A DNA stretch of 44,765 bases, from contig JAFDVS010000030.1 of NCBI GenBank assembly GCA_018268935.1, positions 1-44,765 on the forward strand. The letters are read 5' to 3'. Positions within the stretch are counted from its first letter, which is position 1. Each line of letters starts with the position of its first letter. Both the position numbers and the translations under genes were made by a program. The DNA is from Acidobacteriota bacterium (GTDB lineage: Bacteria > Acidobacteriota > Terriglobia > Bryobacterales > Bryobacteraceae). Below the pieces are notes generated by a model, which was not told where the DNA came from, searched no databases, and saw only the letters and a list, made by a program, of their open reading frames with translations. Below, one piece after another: positions 16,822-24,419 of this stretch.

Positions 16822-17185
16822 GCCACCACAGAAGCAGTGTACCCTTTGCGAAGCGGTAGCAGGCTTCGAAAGGCGCGGTGGCTAGAGCGAGCCAGGCACG
16901 TGGAGCTGAGGGTTTGTTGAGGAGGAAGGCGTCGAGGCATTCGGGGCGCGCTTCGGCTAGGGAGAGGAGGAGTTGGGCTCGGAGGGTGAGTGGATTTGAT
17001 GGGTGGCGGAGACGGCGGGCGTATTCGGCTGCGGCTAGATCGGCGTGTGCTTCGATGAGGCGCGCAGTGAGGGGGTCGGTGGGGATTTGGAGGGCTGTGG
17101 CGGCGGATTCGTATGTTTGGGCGAGCCCGGCGGGGACCGGGCCCTTGCCCAGGAAGCAGCGGAAGAGTTGGTGGGCTTCGTGCAT
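16805..17185 (-). CDS. Small unknown protein coupled to the GMC oxidoreductase
   Basis: About 126 residues from the ATG at 17185 (MHEAHQLFRCFLG). A longer reading from 17248 runs through the REP pair and gives an implausible leader, so it is not used. The protein is mostly helical and Leu/Ala rich, with a hydrophobic C-terminal segment (ATAPFEACYRFAKGTLLLWWHA) that could be an amphipathic or membrane-contacting helix. I do not recognise a family. Its 17-nt overlap with the GMC gene suggests a small subunit or chaperone; some flavin dehydrogenases have a small partner, but no sequence signature of the gluconate 2-dehydrogenase subunit is seen. Confidence 0.6.
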   Translation of the reverse strand: MHEAHQLFRCFLGKGPVPAGLAQTYESAATALQIPTDPLTARLIEAHADLAAAEYARRLRHPSNPLTLRAQLLLSLAEARPECLDAFLLNKPSAPRAWLALATAPFEACYRFAKGTLLLWWHARGL

Positions 17186-17198
17186 TCTAGTTAGATTT

Positions 17199-17220
17199 GT
17201 GCAGGCCTCCCGGCCTGCAC
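17199..17220. repeat. REP-like hairpin, copy 4a (inverted member of a pair)
   Basis: A perfect 9-bp stem, GTGCAGGCC paired with GGCCTGCAC, around loop TCCC. Read on the other strand its core is GGCC-GGGA-GGCC, close to the core of the other copies, so it is inverted relative to copy 4b. AGTTA occurs at 17189-17193. Confidence 0.75.
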
Positions 17221-17221
17221 T

Positions 17222-17245
17222 GGGACCGGCCTGGAGGCCCGTCCC
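17222..17245. repeat. REP-like hairpin, copy 4b
   Basis: Outer stem GGGAC/GTCCC, one C-C mismatch, inner stem GGCC/GGCC, loop TGGA, 3' flank CACTTGCG. The outer stem differs from copies 2 and 3 but is changed on both sides so that pairing is kept. With copy 4a it forms a BIME-like pair 1 nt apart, between the thiG stop and the small gene at 17185. Confidence 0.78.
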
Positions 17246-17253
17246 CACTTGCG

Positions 17254-18033
17254 CTACCTAACGACGCCGGTGAGCGGGCTGCTGGCGCTGGCGTAGAGTT
17301 TCTTGGGCATGCGTCCGGCCTGATAGGCGAGGCGGCCTGCGGCCACGCCGAGTTTCATCGCTTCGGCCATTTTCACTGAGTCTTCGGCAGCGGCGATGGC
17401 GGTGTTGAGCAACACACCATCGAAGCCAAGCTCCATGGCTTTGGCGACGTCGCTGGCGGTGCCGACACCGGCGTCGACGATAAGCGGCACTTCGGTGATC
17501 ATCTCGCGGAGGATGCGGAGATTGTTCTCGTTCTGAATGCCGAGGCCGGAGCCGATGGGTGCGGCGAGGGGCATGACCGCGGCTGCACCGGCATCAATCA
17601 GCTTGCGGGCGTTGATGAGATCGTCGGTGGTGTAGGGCAGGCAGACGAAGCCTTCCTTGGTGAGGACGCGGGTAGCTTCGAGCAAGCCTTCGTTATCGGG
17701 GAATAGGGTTTTCTCATCGCCGATTACTTCGAGCTTGACCCAATTGGAGAGGCCGACCTCGCGGCCAAGGCGCGCTGTACGAATGGCCTCGTCCGCGGTG
17801 TAGCAGGCGGCGGTGTTGGGGAGGAGGAAGTATTTGGTGCGGTCGATGTAGTCGAGCAGGGATTCCTTGGAGCGGTCAGTGAGGTTGACGCGGCGCACGG
17901 CGACGGTGACGACCTCGGCTCCGGAAGCCTCGTGGCAGCGAGCCATTTCCTGGTTGCTGCGGTATTTGCCGGTGCCCACGAAGAGGCGCGAGCGGAACTC
18001 GCGGCCGGCAATGACAATGCGATCTTCGGGCAT
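17254..18033 (-). CDS. thiG: Thiazole synthase ThiG
   Basis: About 259 residues from the ATG at 18033, the usual ThiG length. Much longer reading frames exist upstream but cover the divergent DUF1501 gene. ThiG is a TIM barrel that joins deoxyxylulose phosphate, dehydroglycine and ThiS-thiocarboxylate to form the thiazole phosphate of thiamine. Diagnostic blocks are [10 protein letters not shown] near the start, VKLEVIGD with the Schiff-base Lys100, [26 protein letters not shown] and GVLLNTAIA. No ThiS, ThiF, ThiH/ThiO or TPP riboswitch is adjacent, so the rest of the pathway must be elsewhere. It diverges from the DUF1501 gene at 18103, only 69 bp away. Confidence 0.95.
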   Translation of the reverse strand: MPEDRIVIAGREFRSRLFVGTGKYRSNQEMARCHEASGAEVVTVAVRRVNLTDRSKESLLDYIDRTKYFLLPNTAACYTADEAIRTARLGREVGLSNWVKLEVIGDEKTLFPDNEGLLEATRVLTKEGFVCLPYTTDDLINARKLIDAGAAAVMPLAAPIGSGLGIQNENNLRILREMITEVPLIVDAGVGTASDVAKAMELGFDGVLLNTAIAAAEDSVKMAEAMKLGVAAGRLAYQAGRMPKKLYASASSPLTGVVR

Positions 18034-18041
18034 ATTCCTTA

Positions 18042-18069
18042 TTGTAGGCAATGCGAGCGGGTATATAAT
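18042..18069 (+). promoter_or_regulatory. Sigma-70-type promoter of the lone DUF1501 gene
   Basis: TTGTAG (18042-18047) and a consensus TATAAT (18064-18069) are separated by 16 nt. They lie about 33 nt ahead of the ATG at 18103, with AGGAGA (18091-18096) between. The position in the thiG divergent intergenic region supports it. Confidence 0.55.
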
Positions 18070-18102
18070 GGCGGCAGACTCTGGGCTCATAGGAGAAACT
18101 CC

Positions 18103-19557
18103 ATGCTCGTCATTCCTGGGAAACAAGGCTCTCTGTGCGATGGACCGACGCGGCGCGAATTGTTGCGCGCGGGATCGGTAGGGCTGCTGGGGTTGAGCCT
18201 GCCTCAATTCTTCGGCTGGCAGAAAGCGCAGGCGGCCAATAGCGCGTCGGCGAAGCTGGATGGCGCGAAGGGATTCGGCAGCGCGAAGTCGGTGCTGTTC
18301 GTCTTTCTGCAGGGCGGGCCGAGCCATCTGGATATCTGGGATCCGAAGCCGAACGCTCCGTCGAATATTCGCGGCGAGTTTAAGCCCATTTCGACCAAGG
18401 TGCCGGGCATCCAGCTTTCGGAGCATATGCCGAAGCTGGCCGAGCAGGTGAAGCGTTACACGCTGATCCGCTCGATGAGCTACACGCCGAGCGGGCTGTT
18501 CAATCACACCGCAGCGATCTACCAGATGTTGACGGGGTATCCGCCGGATCGCGTGTCGCCGTCCGGGCAGTTGGAGCCGCCGTCGCCAGCGGATTTCCCC
18601 ACTGCCGGATCGCATATCTCGAAGATGATGCCGCCGAAGGAACCGGTGCTGCCGTTTGTGGAGATGCCGCGTCCGCTGCAGGAATCGAACGTGATCGGCA
18701 AGGGCGGAGCGGCCGGTTTTTTGGGCAAGGCGTACGATCCTTATCGTCTGTATCAGGATCCGAACAAGAATGTGAAGCTGGATGATCTGGCGTTGCGGAA
18801 GGAAGTGACTCCGGAGCGGCTGAAGGACCGGTTGGAATTGTTGAAGGGGATCAACGGGTCGATGCCGCAGTTGGAGAAGGCGCTGAAGGATCAGGCCATT
18901 GATGAGTATTACGCGAAGGCGTTCGATCTGGTGTTGTCGGGCAAGGCGCGCGATGCGTTTGATCTGTCGAAGGAAGAGGACAAGGTGCGCGACCGTTATG
19001 GGCGCACGACATTCGGACAGAGCCTGCTGATGGGAAGGCGGCTGATTGAGGCGGGGACGCGGTTTGTGCAGGTGAACTGGCCGGCGGTGGCGAACGGGAA
19101 TCCAGAGGTGGATGCGTTCGACACGCACGCGGCGAACTTCGGGCCGTTGAAGAATCTGCATTGCCCGGTGCTTGATTCGGGGTTGTCGGCGCTGGTGGAA
19201 GATATGGATCAGCGCGGACTGCTGAAGGAGACGCTGGTGGTGGCGGTGGGTGAGTTCGGGCGATCGCCACGGATGGGCGTGAGCACGTCGGGGAATACGA
19301 ACTCGCCGGATGGGCGCGATCACTGGCCGTATTGCTACACGGCGATGGTTACGGGCGCGGGCATTCCGGGCGGAAAGCTGTATGGGGAATCGGACGCGAC
19401 GGGGTCGTCACCGAAGGAGAAGCCGGTGCATCCGAACGATCTACTGGCTACGGTGTATTACGCGCTGGGGATCAACCCCGAGATGGAAGTACGGAATCAC
19501 TTGAATCAGCCGCGCGAACTGGTGAAGGGGAAGACGCTTCCGGATCTGTGGCTGTAG
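18103..19557 (+). CDS. DUF1501 family exported protein (solo copy)
   Basis: About 484 residues from ATG 18103, with AGGAGA 6 nt upstream. Unlike its paralogues the Tat-like leader lies about 14 residues in ([22 protein letters not shown]). Conserved blocks: [63 protein letters not shown] and the metal-site region [18 protein letters not shown]. It belongs to the subgroup that normally sits with PSD1 genes, but here no PSD1 gene is adjacent. Its last 86 nt overlap the converging membrane-protein gene. Function unknown beyond the alkaline-phosphatase-like fold. Confidence 0.87.
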   Translation: MLVIPGKQGSLCDGPTRRELLRAGSVGLLGLSLPQFFGWQKAQAANSASAKLDGAKGFGSAKSVLFVFLQGGPSHLDIWDPKPNAPSNIRGEFKPISTKVPGIQLSEHMPKLAEQVKRYTLIRSMSYTPSGLFNHTAAIYQMLTGYPPDRVSPSGQLEPPSPADFPTAGSHISKMMPPKEPVLPFVEMPRPLQESNVIGKGGAAGFLGKAYDPYRLYQDPNKNVKLDDLALRKEVTPERLKDRLELLKGINGSMPQLEKALKDQAIDEYYAKAFDLVLSGKARDAFDLSKEEDKVRDRYGRTTFGQSLLMGRRLIEAGTRFVQVNWPAVANGNPEVDAFDTHAANFGPLKNLHCPVLDSGLSALVEDMDQRGLLKETLVVAVGEFGRSPRMGVSTSGNTNSPDGRDHWPYCYTAMVTGAGIPGGKLYGESDATGSSPKEKPVHPNDLLATVYYALGINPEMEVRNHLNQPRELVKGKTLPDLWL

Positions 19558-19999
19558 CGAGGATTTGCTCGTAGTCGAGCTCTTTTTCTTTTGCGGTGGC
19601 GGGAACGACCTCGGCGAGGAGGCTTTCCTCAGTGAGTTCCTTCGCTTCGGCGGCGAGCTGTTCCTGCCGTTTCTCGTATTGCATGACCAGGATGGAACCG
19701 AGGGCCGGCATGGCCAGCGGCAGGAAGATGGTTGCGGCGTTGGCGGCGAGCAGGAAGCCAGATGGGCTATCGGTGACATCGGCGGCGCCTGTGGTGCGGG
19801 TCATGAGATAGGTGAGGAAATGGCCGAAGGACAGGCTGAGGACAACGAAGATCCTGCTGGCGATGAGTTTGTGGCTAAGGGCAGCTCCTGCGATGACGAG
19901 CCCGACCATTGAGATGGCGGCGGGCAGACCGAAGACAACGAACATTCGGAACATAGCTCCGGCTGCAAGGGCAACGCCGATGCGGAGAAGGACGTCCAT
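19472..19999 (-). CDS. Four-helix membrane protein with charged C-terminal tail
   Basis: About 175 residues. Four hydrophobic segments in the first 115 residues (starting LLRIGVALAAGAMF, VFGLPAAISMVGLVIAGAAL, RIFVVLSLSFGHFLTYLM and FLLAANAATIFLPLAMPALGSILVM) are followed by a charged, probably coiled-coil tail (YEKRQEQLAAEAKELTEESLLAEVV). No family is recognised. The gene converges on the DUF1501 gene and the two coding regions overlap by 86 nt, so the tail of this protein is the less certain part. A frame break there would shorten it without touching the membrane domain. Confidence 0.6.
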   Translation of the reverse strand: MDVLLRIGVALAAGAMFRMFVVFGLPAAISMVGLVIAGAALSHKLIASRIFVVLSLSFGHFLTYLMTRTTGAADVTDSPSGFLLAANAATIFLPLAMPALGSILVMQYEKRQEQLAAEAKELTEESLLAEVVPATAKEKELDYEQILATATDPEASSPSPVRAADSSDSVLPSRG

Positions 20000-20090
20000 G
20001 GCAAACTCAGTATGACATTCGTCTTGAGGTGGAATCTCTCGATAGAATCACTTAGGACTCACTCAAAGAAAGTACGAGTTCGCTGGCGAC

Positions 20091-21536
20091 ATGACTATGA
20101 CTCGACGCAAATTTCTCAGCGGGGCCGCCGCCGTCTCTACGGTGGCGTGCAGGAAGAGCGCGCCCCAAAGGCCCAATGTGGTGGTGGTGATGACCGACGA
20201 CCAGAGGTGGGATTGTTTGGGGGTGGCTGGGCATCCATTTTTGAAGACGCCGCATCTGGACCGGCTGGCGAATGAGGGTGTGCGGTTTGAGAATGCGTTT
20301 GTGACGACGTCGTTGTGCTCGCCGAGCCGAGCGAGTTATCTGAGCGGGTTGTACGCGCATGCGCACGGAGTGCAGAACAACTTCACCGATTATCCGGCGG
20401 GTTTGGCGAGTTATCCGAGGGCGCTGCAGGCGGCCGGGTATCAGACGGCGTACATCGGGAAGTGGCATATGGGCGAGCAGAGCGACGATGCCCGGCCGGG
20501 CTTCGATTATTGGGCCAGCCACAAGGGGCAGGGGAAGTACACCGACACTGAGTTCAACGTGAACGGGAAGCGGGCGGTGTTGCCGGGGTATTACTCGCAC
20601 GTGGTGACGAACCTGGCAGTGGATTGGTTGAAACAGCCACGGAATGCTCCATTTTTGCTGATCGTGGGACACAAGGCTCCGCATGGGGTGTGGACTCCGG
20701 AGCCGAAGTACGAACACGTGTTTGATGGGGTGAAGGTGCAGAAGCCCGCGACCGCTTATTCGACGTTGGATGGGAAACCGGAGTGGGTGAAGGAGCGGCT
20801 GAAGACGTGGCACGGAATTGATGGGCCGCTGTATGGGACGAAGGATTTCGAAAAATTTATCCGCACCTATCATGCGACGATTCCTTCCATGGATGACAGC
20901 GTGGGGGAGTTGTACGAGACGCTGCGGGCGAAGGGGGAACTGGACAATACGGTGTTTGTGTTCTGCTCAGACAATGGGTTTCTGCTTGGCGAGCACGGGT
21001 CGATCGATAAGAGGACGATGTGGGAGGAATCGATCCGGGTGCCGTTGTTGATGCGTTATCCGGGGATGATCCATCAGCCTTCGGTGCGGCAGGAGATGGT
21101 GCTGAATCTGGATCTGGCTCCGACGTTGGTGGAGATGTGCGGGGCGGGGCCGCTGCCTAAGGTGCATGGCCGGTCGATGGTGCGGATGCTGACGATGGGG
21201 GATCCCGGGTGGCGGAAATATTTCTTATATGAGTACAATTTCGAGAACGAATTTCCGTATACGCCGAACGTAAGGGGAGTGCGATCGCAGGATTGGAAAT
21301 TTGTGCACTATCCGAATGGGGAGGGGCAGGCAGAGACACACAAGGCGGAATTGTACAACCTGAAGGAAGATCCGAAGGAGACGAAGAACCTGATCGATGA
21401 TGCGGGAGCGGCGCAGATGTTGACGGGGTTGCAGGGGGAACTGGCGCGGCTGTTGGTGGAGACGGGGGCGGCGCCGGACCAGATGCCGGTGAATCCGAAG
21501 CTGCGGATGGAGATGCCGGAGCAGGCGATCCGGTAG
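20091..21536 (+). CDS. Exported sulfatase, Cys-type
   Basis: About 481 residues (ATG at 20091; an alternative ATG is two codons later). A Tat-like leader, TRRKFLSGAAAVSTVAC, ends at Cys20 in a loose lipobox, so it may be a Tat lipoprotein. The body is a type I sulfatase: metal-binding DD in VVVMTDDQRWD, the modification motif C76-S-P-S-R80 in which Cys becomes formylglycine, GKWHMGEQ, and the second metal site FCSDNGFLLGEHG. It would remove sulfate esters from polysaccharides or smaller compounds outside the cytoplasm. No formylglycine-generating enzyme (FGE/SUMF1 or anSME) gene is in the window. It stands alone between two minus-strand groups. Confidence 0.9.
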   Translation: MTMTRRKFLSGAAAVSTVACRKSAPQRPNVVVVMTDDQRWDCLGVAGHPFLKTPHLDRLANEGVRFENAFVTTSLCSPSRASYLSGLYAHAHGVQNNFTDYPAGLASYPRALQAAGYQTAYIGKWHMGEQSDDARPGFDYWASHKGQGKYTDTEFNVNGKRAVLPGYYSHVVTNLAVDWLKQPRNAPFLLIVGHKAPHGVWTPEPKYEHVFDGVKVQKPATAYSTLDGKPEWVKERLKTWHGIDGPLYGTKDFEKFIRTYHATIPSMDDSVGELYETLRAKGELDNTVFVFCSDNGFLLGEHGSIDKRTMWEESIRVPLLMRYPGMIHQPSVRQEMVLNLDLAPTLVEMCGAGPLPKVHGRSMVRMLTMGDPGWRKYFLYEYNFENEFPYTPNVRGVRSQDWKFVHYPNGEGQAETHKAELYNLKEDPKETKNLIDDAGAAQMLTGLQGELARLLVETGAAPDQMPVNPKLRMEMPEQAIR

Positions 21537-21538
21537 GG

Positions 21539-21850
21539 TTATTCAGGGAGCGGTTCGGTGTGGATGACGGCGCTGTTGTTGAGCGGGCCGTAGAGATGAG
21601 GGAAGGGCGGTTGATCGGGCTCAGAGTGTTCGTACTTGAGCGGGGCAGCGAGTTTGGATGGGTCGATGTGGAGGAGGAGGAAGCCGGCGGGAGAGGGGAA
21701 GAACTTGTTGTGGACGAAGGGTAGTTGCGCGGGTGTGCAGAGGTGAATGAAGCCGGTGGTGGGGAGATCGGGAGTGCGGTATTCTCCAGTGGTTTGGGCG
21801 GCTGCCCAAGCATGGGCCGGAGCGATGTGATAGAGGACGGGTTCGTGCAA
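21539..21850 (-). CDS. DUF952 family protein
   Basis: About 103 residues from a TTG at 21850. A longer frame reaching 22120 reads antisense-like, Ser/Pro-rich sequence through the neighbouring gene and is rejected. The pattern YHIAPAHAWAAAQTTGEYRTPDL...GFIHLCTPAQL...FVHNKFF...LLLHIDPSKL...YEHSEPDQPPFPHLYGPLNNSAV matches the whole DUF952 domain, a small fold related to mono-ADP-ribosyltransferase-like proteins with conserved His, Arg/Tyr and PH-YG residues. It follows the stop of the upstream gene by 7 nt, so it is likely in the same transcript. Activity is not established. Confidence 0.68.
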   Translation of the reverse strand: MHEPVLYHIAPAHAWAAAQTTGEYRTPDLPTTGFIHLCTPAQLPFVHNKFFPSPAGFLLLHIDPSKLAAPLKYEHSEPDQPPFPHLYGPLNNSAVIHTEPLPE

Positions 21851-21857
21851 GCGGGTC

Positions 21858-22577
21858 TTATGCCAGCTTAATACGGCTGGAGAAGACGTAGAAAGAGTCC
21901 TGCTTGCGGGCGAGAAGGCCGATGACGCCGCCTTGCAGCGTGGCGTCCTGCGCCGAGAAGACCGTTGTGCCATTGATTTTGAGGGACATGACCTCGTCGT
22001 CGAAAGTGACGGTACAGAGGTGGGCGCCGCGGGTGGCGGCGTTGGGTACGGTGATGAGCGGAGTAGCGAGCGGCTTTTCTTTGCGGTTTTCCACGAGGTA
22101 GCCGCGCACCTGGAGGTCATTTTTGACGCGGGCGACGCGGATGGCGTAGAAGCTGTTCAACTCGGGGTCAGAATGGAGGACGAAGGAGGCGGCGCCTTTG
22201 GCCACATGGATGATGTAGCTGGCTTCGCCGGCGATGGCGTTCATGCTGGGGTGATAGAGCAGGGGGCCAGTGGGCCGCACGGCGCCTTCTTCTTTCTTCC
22301 AGCCTGGGTCAGCGCCTTTGACGCCAGTCCAACCGGGCAGGTCGTTGGTGTTCTGGAAGTCGAATTCGGCGTAAGAGTCCAGGTTGCGTGCTGGTCCGAA
22401 GGAGACCAGTGAGCCGACACCCTCGATAGCGTCGTAGGCCCAACGAGCTGCGGCCAGGAGGCCGAAGCCGAGGGAGGACAGGAACATTCTTCGGGGGAAG
22501 TGCTCGCGCTCTAGAAAAGAGAGGGGCGCCTGGCCCTTTGCGCCGGGCGTTTGTACGAATGGGTCGTCGTGATCCAT
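21858..22577 (-). CDS. Anchored beta-sandwich-like protein of unknown function
   Basis: About 239 residues. A cytoplasmic N-terminus of about 27 residues precedes an RRMFLSSLGFGLLAAARW segment that resembles a Tat leader or signal anchor, so the bulk is probably outside the cytoplasm. The rest alternates short strands (for example AEFDFQNTNDLPGW, YIIHVAKGAASFVLHSDP, FYAIRVARVKNDLQVRGYLV, HLCTVTFDDEVMSLKINGTTVFSAQD and GVIGLLARKQDSFYVFSSRIKL), a concanavalin-like/DUF1080-type pattern often found in sugar-binding or glycosidase-associated domains. No catalytic residues can be assigned. It heads a two-gene unit with the DUF952 gene. Confidence 0.62.
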   Translation of the reverse strand: MDHDDPFVQTPGAKGQAPLSFLEREHFPRRMFLSSLGFGLLAAARWAYDAIEGVGSLVSFGPARNLDSYAEFDFQNTNDLPGWTGVKGADPGWKKEEGAVRPTGPLLYHPSMNAIAGEASYIIHVAKGAASFVLHSDPELNSFYAIRVARVKNDLQVRGYLVENRKEKPLATPLITVPNAATRGAHLCTVTFDDEVMSLKINGTTVFSAQDATLQGGVIGLLARKQDSFYVFSSRIKLA

Positions 22578-22669
22578 AGGCCTCGATATCTCCGCGTTCT
22601 ACTACCATATCGGTAGCGGCATAACCGGTCTTTAGTACGAAGCCAAAAATAGTTCTATTCTTTTTTGTC

Positions 22670-23131
22670 TTAGGCTAAATTGCTGATCTGTTGATAAGCA
22701 TTTTCACCGTACTGGAGTTCCGAATGGCGCTGATATTGGAATTGAAAGGCGGCGATGGTGTCTTCATCGGCGGCTTTGGCGACGGTGCGTAGGGCTTTTG
22801 CGATGTTGCCGTTTTCGGCTTGACGGACGGACTTACCGAGGGCGAGGGCGAGTTTGCGGATATCGGCGAGTTCCTCTTCGTTGAGATTGCCCTCGACATT
22901 GACGGAGACGGAGAGTTGGCGAGAAGCAGAGGCGCTCGCTTTGCCGTCGCCCGATTGGAGGGAGAAGGCCTGGATGGCTTGGGCGGAGAGCGTGACTTTG
23001 TCGCCTTCCGCGGTGGTAACGGTGAGATCGAGCGAGCTTGATTGTTGGCCGGCAGCGGCGCGTGTGGTGCGGGCGTTGTTGAGGTTTGTCTGTTGGCAGC
23101 AGGGTGACTGAGAATAGTTACCGATTCGCAT
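22670..23131 (-). CDS. Small unknown protein with vicinal cysteines
   Basis: About 153 residues from the ATG at 23131, chosen because AGGAGAG (the complement of 23140-23146) precedes it at good spacing. Readings from further upstream cross the divergent intergenic region. It starts MRIGNYSQSPCCQQ, then a Gln/Ala/Ser-rich stretch, a strand-like segment (LDLTVTTAEGDKVTLSAQAIQAFSLQ), and an acidic helical part (EEELADIRKLALALGKSVRQAENGNIAKALRTVAKAADEDTIAAFQF). No signal peptide and no family I can name. Some proteins with an EEELxDIxKL helix occur near motility genes in other phyla, but none is here. Confidence 0.6.
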   Translation of the reverse strand: MRIGNYSQSPCCQQTNLNNARTTRAAAGQQSSSLDLTVTTAEGDKVTLSAQAIQAFSLQSGDGKASASASRQLSVSVNVEGNLNEEELADIRKLALALGKSVRQAENGNIAKALRTVAKAADEDTIAAFQFQYQRHSELQYGENAYQQISNLA

Positions 23132-23207
23132 GGAGCATCTCTCCTGTTGCCCATATCGGGTGGAGAGGTGTATGTATGAATCTCCGTTTTGATACAACAG
23201 ACACAGG

Positions 23208-24419
23208 ATGATCGATCGTAGAGATTTTTCGCGCATTGCAGTTGGGGCCACAGCCTCCACAAAGTTGGGGGCGGCGAAGAGACCGCGAGTTGCCGGGGTG
23301 GTGACAGAATACCGGCACTACTCGCATGCAGATGTCGTGGTGGGACGGCTGTTGGGGGGCAACTCGGCGAACGGGGTGCATCATGCGCCGCGGACGGAGG
23401 TGGTTTCGCTGTATACGGACCAGTCGCCGGCGCAGGATATGGCTCCGGACCTGGCGGCGCGGTTCGGGTTCAAGAGATTCCCAACAATTCGAGAGGCATT
23501 GACACTGGGTGGGCAGAAGCTGGCGGTAGACGCGGTGTGCTTTGTGGGAGAGCATGGAAACTATCCGTTCAACGATCTGGGGCAGCATCTGTATCCACGG
23601 TTTGAGTTGTTTAACCAGATATTGGATGTGTATGAGGCGAGCGGGCGTTCGGTGCCCACCTTCTGCGACAAGCATCTTTCCTATTCATGGCAGAAGGCGA
23701 AGGCAATGTATGACCGGGCGGCGAAGTTGAAGGTGCCGTGGATGGCGGGCTCGTCGATCCCGGTGACGATTCGCACGCCGCTGCTGGAGATTCCGCTGGA
23801 CACGCCGCTGGAAGGCGCGGTGGGAGTGGGCTACGGGCCGCACGACGCTTACGGATTTCATTTATTGGAATCGATGCAGTGCATGATTGAGCGGCGTAGC
23901 GGCGGCGAGACGGGAATGGCGCAGGTGGAGTGGATTGAGGGCGACGGAGTGTTTGCCTGGCTTGGCAGTGAGCAGGGCAAGTGGGCACGGCCGTTGATTG
24001 AAGAGGCGCACGGGCGCAATCCTTCGCGCAAGCCGGGGACGTTGGAGCAGGTGGCGAATAAGCCGGTACTGTTTGCGTTGCGCTACAAGGATGGGCTGAA
24101 GGCGGCGGGGCTGATTCTGGGCCCGTCGGGCGCGGACTGGACATTCGCCTGCCGGCGGAAGGGCGCGGCTACTTTGGATTCGACGTTTTTCGGGCTGAAC
24201 CCGAAGGGACGGCCGCTGCCGCATTTCGATGGCATGGTGCACTGCATTGAAGACATGTTTGTATCGGGGAAACCGGCGTATCCGGTGGAGCGCACGTTGC
24301 TGACAACGGGTACGCTGGCGTTCCTGTTTGAATCGAAAAAACAGCGGCGCGCGGTGGAGACACCGGAGCTTTCGGTGGTGTACCGTGCGGCGAAGAATAC
24401 TTTCTTTCAGAGGGCCTGA
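23208..24419 (+). CDS. Tat-exported conserved protein of unknown function
   Basis: About 403 residues, ATG at 23208. The N-terminus DRRDFSRIAVGATASTKLGAA is a Tat leader. The body begins RVAGVVTEYRHYSHADVVVGRLL, similar to the start of Rossmann-like oxidoreductases, but lacks a clear GxGxxG. It continues with AVCFVGEHGNYPFNDLGQHLYPRFELFNQIL and MAGSSIPVTIR. Such proteins occur in Acidobacteria and Planctomycetes beside secreted degradation genes; I cannot assign a function. It shares a TGATG junction (1-nt overlap) with the FG-GAP gene downstream. Confidence 0.65.
   Translation: MIDRRDFSRIAVGATASTKLGAAKRPRVAGVVTEYRHYSHADVVVGRLLGGNSANGVHHAPRTEVVSLYTDQSPAQDMAPDLAARFGFKRFPTIREALTLGGQKLAVDAVCFVGEHGNYPFNDLGQHLYPRFELFNQILDVYEASGRSVPTFCDKHLSYSWQKAKAMYDRAAKLKVPWMAGSSIPVTIRTPLLEIPLDTPLEGAVGVGYGPHDAYGFHLLESMQCMIERRSGGETGMAQVEWIEGDGVFAWLGSEQGKWARPLIEEAHGRNPSRKPGTLEQVANKPVLFALRYKDGLKAAGLILGPSGADWTFACRRKGAATLDSTFFGLNPKGRPLPHFDGMVHCIEDMFVSGKPAYPVERTLLTTGTLAFLFESKKQRRAVETPELSVVYRAAKNTFFQRA

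Noticed and set aside
17254..19323. A 689-codon minus-strand frame running through thiG and the DUF1501 gene
   Set aside because: Only its last 259 codons look like protein (ThiG). The rest is Arg/His/Pro-rich antisense of the DUF1501 gene.
20024..20048. TTGAGG and TAGAAT as a promoter for the sulfatase
   Set aside because: The spacer is only 13 nt, too short for a sigma-70 promoter.
21851..22120. N-terminal extension of the DUF952 gene to 22120
   Set aside because: The added part is Ser/Pro/Arg-rich and lies antisense-frame within the neighbouring coding gene; the DUF952 pattern begins just after 21850.
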